Assembly (NCBI RefSeq): GCF_000701785.1
Contig: NZ_JNJU01000001.1
Location: 62,001 to 126,000, forward strand
DNA: 64,000 nucleotides
Direction of reading: 5' to 3'
Source of the DNA: Mycoplasmoides alvi ATCC 29626
Lineage (GTDB): Bacteria; Bacillota_I; Bacilli_A; Mycoplasmatales; Mycoplasmoidaceae
Shown here: piece after piece, positions 48,001 through 60,298 of the stretch
Numbering within the stretch: the first letter of the stretch is position 1
Layout of the letters: the number at the start of each line of letters is the position of its first letter
The notes under the pieces: generated by a model
What the model saw: the letters and a program-made list of their open reading frames with translations, nothing else
Told to the model about the DNA's origin: nothing
Databases searched by the model: none
Made by a program: the position numbers and the translations under genes

Positions 48001-51000
48001 ATAAAAAATGAATATTTGGAATTAAAGAAATATAATGAAGAAAATGAACGTATTCGTCAGAACCTTCAAAATGATATTTATAAGTTTAATTTAGATAAAA
48101 ACTTTAATAATCCAAATTATTCTGAAAATGAATTAAATAAAAAGATAAATCATTTTAAAAAATGACAAAAAAAGATAGATTTAAATGATCAAAAATTAGA
48201 GTTAAAGCGAACTTTACTAATGAATAGTATTAATCGCATAATTGATCAACTAGCTTATGATGATTTTGAAGACCATAAATTAGATATTAATAATAACAAT
48301 TATGAACTAGAAATAAAACAAAAATTATGTGATGATGAAATTAAAAGCATTTTTAATAAATTAAAAAAAAGTAGTAAGAATTTTACTGCTGACCAAAAGC
48401 AAACAATCCAAAATATTCATCATGAATATCTTGATTTATTATCTTTTCAAAGAGAAGTAAATTTAAGAATTAATAAATTAAAAGATGATATATCAAATTT
48501 TCAAAATAATGGTTTAAACAATATTAGCAATGATCATTCAACACAAAGTTTTGCTTCATTAGAAAACAAGTGTAAAAAAATTAATGATTTTAAGTTGGAT
48601 ATTAGTAGAAAGCAAGCCAAAATCTTGTCAGATTTAAGAAATTTTCAAATTAATTTAATAAACTATAATAACAATAATGCAGATTTTTTTATTGATGAAA
48701 ATGAACAACTAGAAAAAGGCATAGATTATGATGCTAAAAAACAATTAAGTATAGAACGATCTAATTTAAAAAAAATAAATGATCAATTGCTTAGAAAACA
48801 AGATGAATTAATAAATAAAGAAGAACAATTGAATGAAGATCGTAATCATTTGATTAATGAGATAAAAGAAATGAAAAATTATTTATTTAAACATAGCGAA
48901 AGGATAGATAATTTTAAAAATTTTGATAAATTTCAACAAATTAGTAACTGAAATAGGAAAAATGATGAAATTAATGAAATTTTTCATAGACTGGAATCAA
49001 AAAGAAATTATTTAGATGCTAATATAAATAGTGAATTTAATCGTTTACGACATGAAAAATATGATTTAGATAATCAACAAACAGAATTGAATTACTTATT
49101 AAAAAGAATCAATCATGATTTTGAAAGATTAAATCAAATGAAATATCAAGATTTAATAACTAAAGAAAAATATGAGAGTGAATTTAATGCATTAAAAACT
49201 AACTCAAAAGATCTTGAATATCGTTTTAATAAGTTAGAGGAAAATCATAATCAATTGTTGTATTATTTAAGATTTTTAGAACAAAAGGCAAGTGAAAAAG
49301 AGCAAATGATTCAAAATGAAAAAGTACGTTTACAACATGATAATCGATCAAAAGAATTGGAAACTGAACATTCCAACCTAAGAAAAATGAGTAACAAATT
49401 AGCAGAAAAAGAAAAAGAATTAATTAAAAAGGAAGATCAGTTAATGAATGAGCGACATCATATATTTGATGAAATAAACAAAATGAAAAATTATTTGTTT
49501 GAACAAAATGAAAAAATAAATGATTTTAAAGCTTTTAATAAACTAAAAGAGGAAGAGCAAAACAAACAAAATAATGAAATTAATAAAATTTTACATAAAT
49601 TAGAGTTAAAAAAATCTCAATTTGATGCTGATGTAAGTAATGAGATTAATCGTCTACGCCATGAACAAGTTAATCTTGATAATAGGCAAAAAGAGTTAGA
49701 TTCTCAATCAAAAAAAATTGATGATGATTTTCAAAAATTAAAACATTTAAAGCACCAAACATTAATAACTAAAGAAAGATACGAAAGTGAACTTAATGCA
49801 TTGAAAGCTAGTTCAGCAAATTTAGATCGTCGTTCCAATGAATTAGAAGAAAATCGCAGTCGCATATTAAATTATTTAAAATCTTTGGAACATAAAGTGA
49901 GTGAAAAAGAACAAATGATTGAAAACGAAAGGTTGCGTTTACAACAAGTTAGTTTACAACAAGATAATCGCTCAAAAGAGTTAGAAAAAGCTTTAAATGA
50001 TTTAAATGTTCAACGTAAAGAATTTGATATCAAACGTAATGAAGAACTAGAAAAGATAAATCAAAAACAAGAAAAAAATGAGCAAAAAGAATTAGAATTA
50101 AATCGCAGAATTAAACAATTTAAAGAAGAATCATCAAAATTAAATAACAAAAAGAATTCTATATTCAATGATAAATTGAGATTAAAAAATCAATATGATG
50201 AATGTTTGGCACTTAAGGATGCAATTTTAAATGAACAAAAAAAATTAGAAAAACACAAAAATGCTACAATTGAAAACTTGAAGAAATTTAATGAAGAATT
50301 GCATGGTAAAAAAGCTAAGTTAAGATCATTTTATAACAAAGTATGTAAATTAAATCATGAACAAAAATTAAAACAACAAGAAATTGATTTTTCCATTAAA
50401 AAGCATAATGATGAAATTGAAAAATTTAATAAAATGAGGGATGAATTTAATGATAAACAGAAAAATTTAGAAAAAGAACAAAAAGATAAAATTCAATACT
50501 TAAACAATTTTTATAAATCTTTATTAAAACGTGAACTTAATTTGAAAAAAATTCATCAAGATTTAATTACGAGCGAAAAGGAGTTAAATGATAAACTTAA
50601 GAAATTTGAAATTGAAAAAGAAAAAATTATTGAATTATCAACTAACAAAGAAGAAAAAAAGAAGCAAATTTATAGATGCAATAAACATTTAACAACAGGA
50701 GATAATGATATGTCTAATTTTGATTTTAATAATTGCCCTAATTGTCAAGTTCATAACCAACAACATTACCAAAAACCAATCTGCTCTAATAATTATGGAG
50801 TAGTTCCGAATGCAAATTTTGTAGATCCTTTAATTCAAATGCAACGTTTAGTGCAAAGACAACAAATTCAAATGCTTAAGCAAGAGCATAAATATGAAAT
50901 GCAAGAAGCTAATAGACAACGTGTTGAATTAGAAAAAAAATTGCATGATTTAATTGAATTGCAACATAATCAATTAAAAGAAAAATCTAGTACTCAACAT

Positions 51001-51720
51001 GGTTATGACAAAAATTTTGCTAATGGCGGGAATGAAGATGAAAGCATAAATCGATTAATTCATTCTTTGGCATATAATACTCAAGTTAAATTTAAAAAAA
51101 TTGAAGACGCTTTATCTGAAATAAAAAAGGTAAATGAAAACAAATTCGTACAACAAAACCAAGAAGCATTTAGAAATACTCAAAATGAAAACATTGAAAA
51201 TTTAAAAAATACATTGTTAATAAATGATATTAAAGATGCTATTTCTAGTGAAGTTAGTCAATTAAAAAATGAACAAAATTCATTGATTGGAAACTATTTA
51301 AAAAAAGATCAAGAAAGAGTAAAAGAAATGCAAGCAAAAGAGCATCAAATGAAAGAAATGATGCTAGATATGCGCAAGGCCTTTAATGAACAATTAAACT
51401 TGCTAAAGAATGATAAGAAAATGTTGGCAGATCAAGTTTTACATTACAAAGAAATGCTTAATAATAATTTATCTAACTCAAATAGTGATAAAAATGATGC
51501 TTTGCATGAAGCAAAAATTATTTTAGATGAAACTAAAAATATTTTGGCAAAAGAAAGAGAACGTTATTCAAAAGAACGTGAGCAGATTATTCGTGATGGC
51601 TATTTAAATGATATGTTAAAGAAAAATGAAGCCAAAAATATTCAAAATGAAAAACAAATGCAAATTCAAAAATTAACAGATGAAATAAAAAATATTAAAG
51701 ATTTATTAGATAATAATTAA
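45001..51720 (+). CDS. Giant coiled-coil cytoskeletal protein (2239 residues)
   Basis: One uninterrupted frame of 6720 bases (TGA as Trp). Residues 1-115 are non-coiled and acidic; nearly all the rest to about 1880 is Lys/Glu/Asn/Leu-rich coiled coil with heptad pattern. A tandem internal duplication lies at about residues 1250-1660. A Cys/His cluster near residues 1893-1928 (CNKH, CPNCQVH, C) may bind metal. It is followed by a Gln-rich segment and a second coiled coil to the end. There is no signal peptide or membrane helix. The architecture resembles HMW2-type attachment-organelle proteins (1818 residues in M. pneumoniae) or other mollicute cytoskeletal filaments, but I see no motif proving homology. 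The next genes follow closely in the same direction. Confidence 0.75.
48760..49980 (+). repeat. Tandem internal duplication of about 609 bp in the giant coiled-coil gene
   Basis: Two consecutive copies share blocks such as IT-KE(K/R)YES-E(F/L)NALK, R-LRHE and SEKEQMI(Q/E)NE. The three paired positions I checked (49042/49651, 49159/49768 and 49291/49900) are each 609 bases apart, i.e. 203 residues or exactly 29 heptads. One residue is inserted near the start of copy one and five near the end of copy two. Confidence 0.8.
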
Positions 51721-51750
51721 GTTTATTAGAAACTATAAAAAAAGAGACCT

Positions 51751-53742
51751 ATGCAATTAAATTGTAAAAACAAATGTAATATTCAACAACACGATAAAGA
51801 AAAAATCTTAAAAGAAATAGCTAAGGAAATAAGTGCTATTAAAAAAGAACGTGATCTTTCTCTTGATTTGTTGCAAAAAAATCTCAATAATCGAGATTAC
51901 AAAACCATTACAATTCATCATTATAACCTTAAGATTAATAAACTGAAAAATGAATTGGAACTTTTAAAATCTAAATTGAATGATAAGGAAAGTAATGCTG
52001 CAAAAAAAATTTCTAATTTAATAGAAAACTATAAAACAAATTTTGATGAAATTTTAATGCAAATTAATATTGCTTTTGATTCAATTCAAATAAAATATGA
52101 TTTTTTAAAAGAATCTAATTTTTCTTCTATTGAAGACCTTGATATTTTATTAAGCAAAATTAATGAATTTAAAAAAGAATTTAAAATATCGTGATTTAGT
52201 AATTTAGAAAATCTTTCAAAAAAGTTGTTTTTAGTTATTTCACAAGCAAATTCACGTATTTTAAAGAAAATTTTTCAATTTGTTATTGACAATATACCAA
52301 GTAGTGATCCAATTGATATCTTATCAACAGATATAATTGTTAAAAGATATATCCAAAATTGCATTAATAAAATTTGTGATTATTATGATAGAGTTTCTGG
52401 TCTTTATAATTATTTATCTAACATTAAATCTAATGCAATTGAAAATGAAAAAAGAATAAAAAAAGAAAAAGAATTTTGAAATGAAGATGTATCTCCAATA
52501 CTTCTTTCTTCTGACAAAGACACTGAGAGTTTAAATAATAAATTATCTAGTGAAATTGAAAATGTAAAAAAAGTAGTTGAAAAAGAAATAAGTGATATTC
52601 GTAAAGATAATTTGGAACGTGAAAGTAGATGGCAAATTTTTTTAGAAAATGAATGTTCTAAACATGAAAAATTATTAAATGATATTAGAGATGATTATCA
52701 CGATTCTTTAGTTAAAGAACGACAAAATATGCTTTTGAAAATTAATAATGCAATTGAGGATCACTCCCAAAAAATTATTGATAGTGAAGCATCAGATAAT
52801 GACTTGGAAGATATTTACAAGAAAATTACAAATGATCATAAATTGATCATGAAAGAAAATTTTAAAAACAAAAACAATGTTTTAAAAGATCATTTTGTGA
52901 GTATTAATGATGAAATTGAAAAGCAAATTGATACCAAATTAGAAGAATTAAATAATAAAAATTTGCATTTGGAAGAACAAAAAGATTATTATCTTAAGCT
53001 TTTAAAAGACAAGATTAATGCCATTAGGGTTTCATCACAATGTGGTAACAAATATTTTGATGTATCTGAAAAAAAAGAATTAAACAATGACATTTTAATA
53101 AATGAAAATTTTAATAGTGATTTTATTAAAGATGAAGAAAATAATTTAACAAGTTTTGAATCAAATGTTCAAAATAATGATGAATTAATTCAAAATATTA
53201 AAAATTCTCAAGATGATGACAGTCCTTCTATTATTGATGTTCCAAATAATACTCTTAACAATTTGGCAAATAGTAAAGAAGACCTTAACAATTTAACAGA
53301 TGAAATCACAAAACGTATAGTTAATAAATTTAATGAAGAAATTGAAAAGATTTGTTATCAAAATAATATGATTTCTTCTTCAATGAATCCATGCTTGGAT
53401 TTAAATAACTTAAACTTAGATCTTTTACAACAACAAGATCCAAATCAATTTGCTCAATTTATGAATAATATGAATTTGTTTAATGATTTTAACAATCCTA
53501 TTAATGGTAATTATCATACTGATTCTTCTTTTAAAAATAATTTAAATCAACAACAAATACATGATAATGTTGACAATAATCATGATGGCAATAATATTGA
53601 TTCACAAATTATGTCAAGAAAGGTTAAATTTGTCGGTTTTGACAAGAACAATTCTAGGCATGGAAGACTTTCAAGTGAAGATATTAGAAAATATGCAAAT
53701 TCAATAATTAGTGCTAATCGTAAAAAAAACATTAAAGAGTAA
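51751..53742 (+). CDS. Coiled-coil protein with Asn/Gln-rich C-terminus
   Basis: A 663-residue protein 30 bases after the giant gene. The N-terminal ~430 residues are mostly coiled coil rich in Lys, Glu and Asn; several Cys lie near the start (LNCKNKCN). The C-terminal ~170 residues are Asn/Asp/Gln-rich and probably disordered, ending in a basic segment (MSRKVKFVGF, GRLSSEDIRKYAN) that could bind a partner. No membrane segment. Best guess: structural partner of the giant protein, but no family is recognised. Confidence 0.65.
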
Positions 53743-53749
53743 TTATTTT

Positions 53750-54985
53750 ATGATTTGATCTAATGATGCATTAAATAAATATTTAAATAATAGAAAAAAC
53801 CAAATAAAAAATTTTGACAAGCAATATCTTGTTGATAAATTATTTTCTATTTCAAAGAATACATCATTTGTTTTGATAAATAATCATTCAAGTTCTAATG
53901 ATGCTTTAAACTTGTGTTTTGAACTACTTTTAAAATGGTTTGAAGTAAAAAAAAATAACAATGATAACTTAAATATAACCTTTTGTGATCCGGATGCAAG
54001 TACTGATATTAATGAAAATGCAAAAATTTTTGATTTTATAAATTCTTCTGATTCTTCTAAAAAACATGTTTTAGTAATTAATAAATTTGAAACGTTTAAA
54101 AATATTGTTTGATGAATTAGAGAATTTAGAAAAATTAATAAAAAAACTAGTTTAATTGTTTATTTTGTTTTAAATGAAGTTGGTTATTTATTAAAAAAAA
54201 TAATAAAAAATTTTAATGTTGATTGTTACATTTTACGTTCTCAATCATTTAATGATTTTTTACAAACTAATTCAAAGTTAAGATTGTCTACTGATAGTTA
54301 TTTAAAATTTTTAAATCAAAAAATTAGTAATTTTGAAAAATATGAAAACAAAAGTCTTGCGAATCAATTAATTAAAAAAACTATTAGTATTTTTTGGCAT
54401 AATTTGGGAACAATTGAAAATATACGTTCTGATGTTCATTCAGCATTGGAAATTTTAAGATGTGTTGCATTTTCAAAAGAATCATTGTTTGATTTGAATG
54501 ATTTAGCTAAGTTATTAAAAATAGAAATAAAAGAAATTCATAAAATTTTAAAAATATTTGAAGATACAAAGATCATTAGAGTTTTGCCTATTGTTAGTAA
54601 AAACTTATCTAAAGTTTTATCTAATGTTTTTTACATTACATTTGGTGATCCCATTTATTATTTTGCTTTTAAAGATGCAATTAATGATAAAAATATTTCA
54701 TTAAAATTATGGGTTAGTTCGTTGTTGAGTTCATTAGATTCATTTCATAAATTAAAATTGGTTCAAGATTTTTATGTTTCTTTAAGTGAACAAGTTTCAA
54801 TTTATAATCATTCAAATAATAGTTTTTTCCAGATTGGAATGAATGATAATACTTTAGGTCCATTAATGACATATATGAAAAGTATTAAAAAATTGAAAAA
54901 AACTAATTATTTTAAAACAAAAGAATTGCCATTAATTATTTCTAATTATGAATATCGAAACTGACGTAAAATTCAAATCAAATAA
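53750..54985 (+). CDS. Winged-helix protein with a degenerate AAA-like N-terminal domain
   Basis: A 411-residue protein 7 bases after the previous gene. Residues about 38-57 (SFVLINNHSSSNDALNL) sit where a P-loop would be but lack GxxGK[ST]. KKHVLVINKFETFKN looks like a Walker B-like strand without the acidic pair. From about residue 230, ILRCVAFSKES followed by LFDLNDLAKLLKIEIKEIHK and ILKIFEDTKIIRVLPI match the winged-helix block found behind AAA_14-type ATPases (DUF4143). This suggests a dead ATPase turned scaffold. Placement among coiled-coil structural genes supports a structural role. Homology call is moderate. Confidence 0.5.
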
Positions 54986-55082
54986 ATTTATTATTAGTTT
55001 TTTAAATATTATAATTTAGTGACAAATAAAATCAATTATTCTAAAATAAAATTAGATTTATATTTTTAGGAATATTTTGCTT

Positions 55083-55982
55083 ATGAGTAAAAAAAAATCT
55101 AACAAAGATAATAAAAGTCTTAAAAATGATTTAAATATTAATGAAAATAACTTTTTAGATGATTTGCATTCTAATATAACTAGAATTTCTTCTCAAATTG
55201 TTAATACTTCTGATTTAATAGATTTTGTTGATGATAATAAAAATTATTTTAATAAAAACAATACAAAAGCAACTTCTAAAAATAATAAATATGAAAAATT
55301 ATTTAAAGTTAAAAATCAACTATTTAAAGTTAAATCTAATAGGTCAAAAACTACAATTGTTCCCGGAATTACTATTAGTTTAGATAATTCTATTGAACCA
55401 GTAAAAGATTTTGTGGCACAAACAAATGAAGATTATCTTGATAAGGATTCAAAGTTAAGTGATTTTGTGGATAGTAAAAACTTTAACAAAGATTTTATTG
55501 AAAAAGATGAATCTTTTGGTTTAAATTTAAATAATGAATTTTATAAATATAATGAAATGAATTTAGATTCAAATGATAGTAATGAATTAATAATTCCAAT
55601 TAATTATGATGATAGTAATGTTAATCTCAATAGTAATGAGAATTTAAATAAAGAAATGATATTTTCATCATCTCTTAAAAATGTTGATAATTCTAAAGAT
55701 TATGATTGTTTTCAAGAAAATAATGAAATTATAAAACCTTATAATTTTGCAAAAAACACGACTGAACAATTAGAATCATTGAGTTCTAAAATAGATTCTT
55801 TGATTTACAACACAAAAGAAATTAAGAAAGAGCATTTAGATCAATGTGATATGGTTGTTGAAGAAGAAGATGCCAATAAAGAAATGGCAGTTCCTCCACC
55901 ATTTATTCACGTCCCTATTCCTGATCAAAGTTATAATGATGATTTAATTAACATTAAACAAGAAAATGGAAGTTTTGATTAA
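55083..55982 (+). CDS. Acidic low-complexity protein
   Basis: A 299-residue protein from the ATG at 55083. The first ~100 residues are Lys/Asn-rich, containing LFKVKNQLFKVKS, a short direct repeat. The middle is Asp/Asn/Ser-rich and probably disordered. The end carries AVPPPFIHVPIPDQ, a short proline motif often used in protein docking. No signal or membrane segment. Last gene of the coiled-coil cluster; its last codons form half of a perfect terminator hairpin. Confidence 0.6.
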   Translation: MSKKKSNKDNKSLKNDLNINENNFLDDLHSNITRISSQIVNTSDLIDFVDDNKNYFNKNNTKATSKNNKYEKLFKVKNQLFKVKSNRSKTTIVPGITISLDNSIEPVKDFVAQTNEDYLDKDSKLSDFVDSKNFNKDFIEKDESFGLNLNNEFYKYNEMNLDSNDSNELIIPINYDDSNVNLNSNENLNKEMIFSSSLKNVDNSKDYDCFQENNEIIKPYNFAKNTTEQLESLSSKIDSLIYNTKEIKKEHLDQCDMVVEEEDANKEMAVPPPFIHVPIPDQSYNDDLINIKQENGSFD

Positions 55983-56003
55983 AACTTCCATTTTCTTGTT
56001 TTT
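55959..56003. terminator. Bidirectional terminator with an 18-bp perfect stem
   Basis: CAAGAAAATGGAAGTTTT pairs perfectly with AAAACTTCCATTTTCTTG around loop GATT, followed by T5. It overlaps the last codons of the 55083 gene and ends at the convergent 56002 gene, serving both. Confidence 0.9.
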
Positions 56004-56262
56004 ATATCATCATAATTGAAGATTGTTTTGGTGTTAATCCATATTTGATAGCTATACTTGATGATGGATTGTATCTATTGTAATTTGATGCTCATGAATT
56101 ATTGTAAGTTGTATTAGAGTTATTGTTGTGTAAAAAAATATTTAAAAGATTTGTAATTGCATTATTTATTGTTTGAAAAATTAATGATGAACCCATAGCA
56201 AAACTTCAAAATGATAGTCCTCCAAAAATTTTTTGTTTATTTTTTTGATCAATTTTTGTCAT
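56002..56262 (-). CDS. Small hydrophobic protein (86 residues)
   Basis: It starts MTKIDQKNKQKIFGGLSFWS after a perfect GGAGGT ribosome-binding site. Residues about 11-42 (IFGGLSFWSFAMGSSLIFQT) are hydrophobic and could form one membrane helix; the rest is Asn/Ser/Tyr-rich and polar. Two Trp codons are TGA, so the frame is missed with the standard code. No family recognised with confidence. The strong start signal and shared bidirectional terminator argue it is expressed. Confidence 0.65.
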
Positions 56263-56404
56263 TTTTGTACCTCCATAAACATAAGTTACAAAAAAAAGTA
56301 AATTTAAACAAATTTTTTTATTTTTAGTTTTTATTTTTAATTTAAAATTAAAAAGGTTATTTTAGTAAAAGCAAAATAAATATAAAAAAAGGTTTAATAA
56401 AACA

Positions 56405-57031
56405 ATGAATAATGCTGAGATTTTTTCATTAACTATTTTGGTTTTATTGATTGTTGCTTTTTTAGCATTCATTATTTATTTTTTCTCAAATAAAGATTCA
56501 CGAAATGCTTTTGTTGTTAAATTTAAAAAACTTTTTCACAAATATAATGATGCTAGTAATGATAAAAAATTTATTGATAATTTGTCTAGTTCATTATTAA
56601 AGTTATCTAGTGATAAAATAGGAGCCATTATAGCAATTGAGCAGAATGATGCCTTAGATTTTTATATTAATGTTGGTTACAAAATTCAAGGAGATTTTTC
56701 TCCAGAATTTATTATTTCTGTTTTTTACAATAAGAATTCAGCATTGCATGATGGAGCTATTATTGTTCGAGATAAAAACATTGTATCAATTTCTAGCTAT
56801 TTTCCTATGACTAGACAACTATTGGATGTTTCATATGGAGCTAGACATCGTTCTGCAGTTGGGTTAAGTGAAAGAACAGATTCAGTTATTTTTGTTGTTA
56901 GTGAAACATCTGGAAGAATTAGTGCAGCTAAAAATGGTGTAATTCATCGCTTATCACAAAATTCTGATCGTTTAGTTGATGAAATTATTAAATTGTTATC
57001 AACCAATAAAAATGATGAATCTTTCATTTAG
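56405..57031 (+). CDS. Diadenylate cyclase (CdaA/CdaM type)
   Basis: A 208-residue protein with a single N-terminal membrane helix (about residues 5-27) and a DisA_N/DAC domain. The catalytic motifs are DGA (residues 116-118, ALHDGAIIV) and RHR (147-149, GARHRSAVGL), with SETSGRIS behind. It condenses two ATP into c-di-AMP, a regulator of potassium uptake and osmotic balance. The single helix resembles CdaM of M. pneumoniae rather than the three-helix CdaA. It is followed by lepA after 9 bases. Confidence 0.93.
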   Translation: MNNAEIFSLTILVLLIVAFLAFIIYFFSNKDSRNAFVVKFKKLFHKYNDASNDKKFIDNLSSSLLKLSSDKIGAIIAIEQNDALDFYINVGYKIQGDFSPEFIISVFYNKNSALHDGAIIVRDKNIVSISSYFPMTRQLLDVSYGARHRSAVGLSERTDSVIFVVSETSGRISAAKNGVIHRLSQNSDRLVDEIIKLLSTNKNDESFI

Positions 57032-57040
57032 ATAATTTTT

Positions 57041-58855
57041 ATGGAAAAAAAAAATAAAAAATATTTTCGAAATTTTAGCATTATTGCTCATATTGATCAT
57101 GGAAAATCTACTGTTTCTGATAGGTTACTTGAATTTACAAACACAGTTGATGCTCATAATATGCAAAATCAATTGTTAGATTCAATGGATATTGAAAGAG
57201 AACGGGGAATTACAATTAAATTAAATGCTGTTCAATTAGTGTATGAAAATCCAGATGATAAGCAAAAATATTTATTTAATTTAATTGATACTCCTGGACA
57301 TATTGATTTTACTTATGAAGTTTCTAGAAGTCTTGCAGCTTGTGAAGGAGCACTTTTAGTAGTTGATGCTTCTCAAGGGGTAGAGGCACAAACGTTATCA
57401 AATGTTTATCTTGCATTAGAAAATAATTTGGAAATCATTCCTGTTATTAATAAAATTGATTTATCATCTGCTGATGTTGATCGAGTTAAACAACAGATTG
57501 AAGAACAAATTGGTATTGATTGCTCAAATGCACCGTTAATTTCTGCAAAAACTGGTTTAAATATTGATCAAGTTGTTAAAGCAATTATTAATGATATTCC
57601 TCCACCTAAAAATGATGATGATAATGCACCATTACAAGCTTTAATTTTTGATTCCTACTATGATTCTTATAAAGGAGCAGTTTGTTTTGTTCGAATTAAA
57701 AATGGAACTCTTAAAGCGGGCGACAAAATTTTAATGATGTCTAATAATTCAGTTTATGAGGTAACTGAAGTTGGTGTAAAGACGCCTGAATTATCCAAAA
57801 GGGAAATGCTTGTATCTGGTGAAGTTGGTTGATTTGCGGCATCTATTAAAACAATTAGAGATGTGAATGTTGGTGACACAATTACTCATTTTGATAATCC
57901 AACTAAAGAACCATTACCAGGTTATCGAAAGGTAATTCCAATGGTTTATGCTGGTTTATATCCAATTGATACCAATGACTATGAAATTTTGAAAATAGCA
58001 ATGAATAAAATTGCATTATCTGATGCTGCACTTGAATATGAATATGACACATCACAAGCTTTAGGATTTGGAATTAGATGTGGTTTTTTAGGTCTTTTAC
58101 ATATGGATGTAATTAGAGAAAGAATTATTAGAGAACATAACATTCCTCTTATAATAACTGCTCCTTCAGTTAAATATCAAGTTTTAATGACAAACAATGA
58201 AATAATTTTAATAGACAATCCAACTAACTTACCTGATCGTACTAAAATTAAATCCATTTCAGAACCATATGTTAAAGTTACCATTTCCACTCCTAGTGAA
58301 TATTTAGGTGGAATAATGGAATTGTGTCAAAATTTTCGTGGTTCTTATTTAGAACTAAATGAAATTGATTCAGTACGTAAAAAAATTACTTATGAAATGC
58401 CTTTAGCTGAAATTATTTATAGCTTTTTTGATAGATTGAAGTCAATTTCCAGAGGATATGCAAGTTTAGATTATGAATTAATTGGTTATAAAGAATCTAA
58501 ATTAGTTAAAGTTGATGTTCTTTTGAATGGACAAAAAGTTGATGCTTTATCTTTTATTAGTCATACAGATTTTGCATATGCAAAAGCTAAAAAAATTTGT
58601 GAGAAACTTAAGGAATTAATTCCTCGTCATTTGTTTGAAATTCCTATACAAGCTGCTATTGGGTCTAAAATTATTAGTCGAGAAACTATTAAAGCAATGA
58701 GAAAAAACGTTTTAGCTAAATGTTATGGAGGCGACGTAAGTAGAAAGAAGAAATTACTTGAACAGCAAAAAGAAGGTAAAAAGAAAATGAAAGCAATTGG
58801 GAATGTTGAAGTTCCCCAAGAAACATTTAGTAAACTTCTTCAGGATAATGATTAA
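57041..58855 (+). CDS. lepA: Elongation factor 4 (LepA)
   Basis: A 604-residue ribosome GTPase of normal length. [16 protein letters not shown] (P-loop), [26 protein letters not shown], then the LepA-specific C-terminus with [14 protein letters not shown] and [20 protein letters not shown]. It back-translocates stalled ribosomes. Sits between the diadenylate cyclase and an MFS-like gene, all with tiny gaps, suggesting an operon. Confidence 0.97.
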
Positions 58856-58857
58856 AA

Positions 58858-60297
58858 ATGGAATCTTTATTAATAACACATTCTTCAACATTTAATCTAG
58901 CTAATTGAACATCATTTGGAATTAATTTAGGAATTTTCTTTTTAATTTTTTTAGGATCAGGTATTCTTTTGTGAAAATTAAAATTTGATAATCCTGGATA
59001 TAAATTACTTTTTGTTTTTTATACAATCTTTTGGTTTCCATTAATGTTAGTACGATCTTATCGTGGAACAATGAATAATGACCTAGGTGTTAGCACTGCA
59101 TTGTTATGAGTGCCTTTAACTGTTTATGGTTTAGTTGGCATTGTTGTACGTCCTTTTTTTGATTTTTTAGGGGTCTATTTTCATTCACGAAAAATAATTG
59201 TATATATTGCTTTAATCCTTCAAATTTGCACATTTATTCCATTAATAGTATCTCCTAGTTTTGAGACAAATGTTATTCAATCTATTGGTGTCGGAATTGG
59301 AGCTAGTTGTATTGGTACTTTTAGTTTATGATTTAATGAACAACATGCTAAAACTAAACCCTTTTTAACTATTTCTGTTCTTTCATTACCCCCATTGTTA
59401 GCTGATTTTTTAGCATCTCCCATTCAATCATTAGTTCGAAGTTTTGCTTTCGAAACAAATACAAATCATGCTGATCCTTTTTTTATGCGCTATCTTTGAG
59501 TAATTGCATTATGTGCAATTGTAATTAATTTAGTTATTGGTATTTTTTTAAAAGAAGATCGAAGTTCTGTTGGTTTAAAGGTTGATGTTTCTAAAAAAAA
59601 GGTAATAGCAAATAAATGAGATTGATTATTGTTAACAGGTGTTATTGTTGTTGGTGCTAGCATTGATTTTACAAAATTTGCAACAGGAGATTCAATTGCA
59701 ACTTTAACTATTCAAGATATTGGTGGCGCTAATAATACAAAAGCATTTGAAGGATATGTATCTGCATTATTTAGTGGTTTTCAATTGATTGGTGGTATTT
59801 TAATGGGTTTATGTTTGACAAAGTATTTTAGCAAGAATTTAATTTATATTTTTGGAGCATTGTTTTTTATTTTATATAACTTTGCAACAATTTTAATTAC
59901 TAATAGCTATGTTAGTCCATCAGTTCCAGGAGCAATTGCATTTTTATGTATTCAACCATTAAATGGTTTTGGATATGGCATTTTGTATAACTTATTAATA
60001 GCAAATGTATTATCACTAACATTTAAAACAAATAAATTTAGTCCATTGGGTTTATATCAATGTTTTGCATCAATTACAATTTCATGTGGAACATTTTTTA
60101 CAACAGCAATTAAAAACTTTTTTAAAGATTTATCTTATTCTGATGCAACTTTAATTATAAGTTTAACTTTAATTGGAATTACTATTTTAATGGGTATAAT
60201 TTATTACTTTGTTAATTTTATTGAAGTAAATTTTCAACATAAAATATTATGAAAATTTAATCAAAATATTAAAAGTAATGATAAAAAAAATAAGTAA
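58858..60297 (+). CDS. MFS-like membrane transporter
   Basis: A 479-residue polytopic protein with about 12 hydrophobic segments, starting 2 bases after lepA. The first half includes VYGLVGIVVRPFFDFLGVYF (loop 2-3 G-R-D pattern), GIGASCIGTFSLWF; the second FSGFQLIGGILMGLCLTKYF and PLGLYQCFASITISCG. There is no substrate signature. It resembles the mollicute MFS proteins sometimes annotated as hexose-phosphate or unknown carriers. Substrate unknown. Confidence 0.7.
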
Positions 60298-60298
60298 C

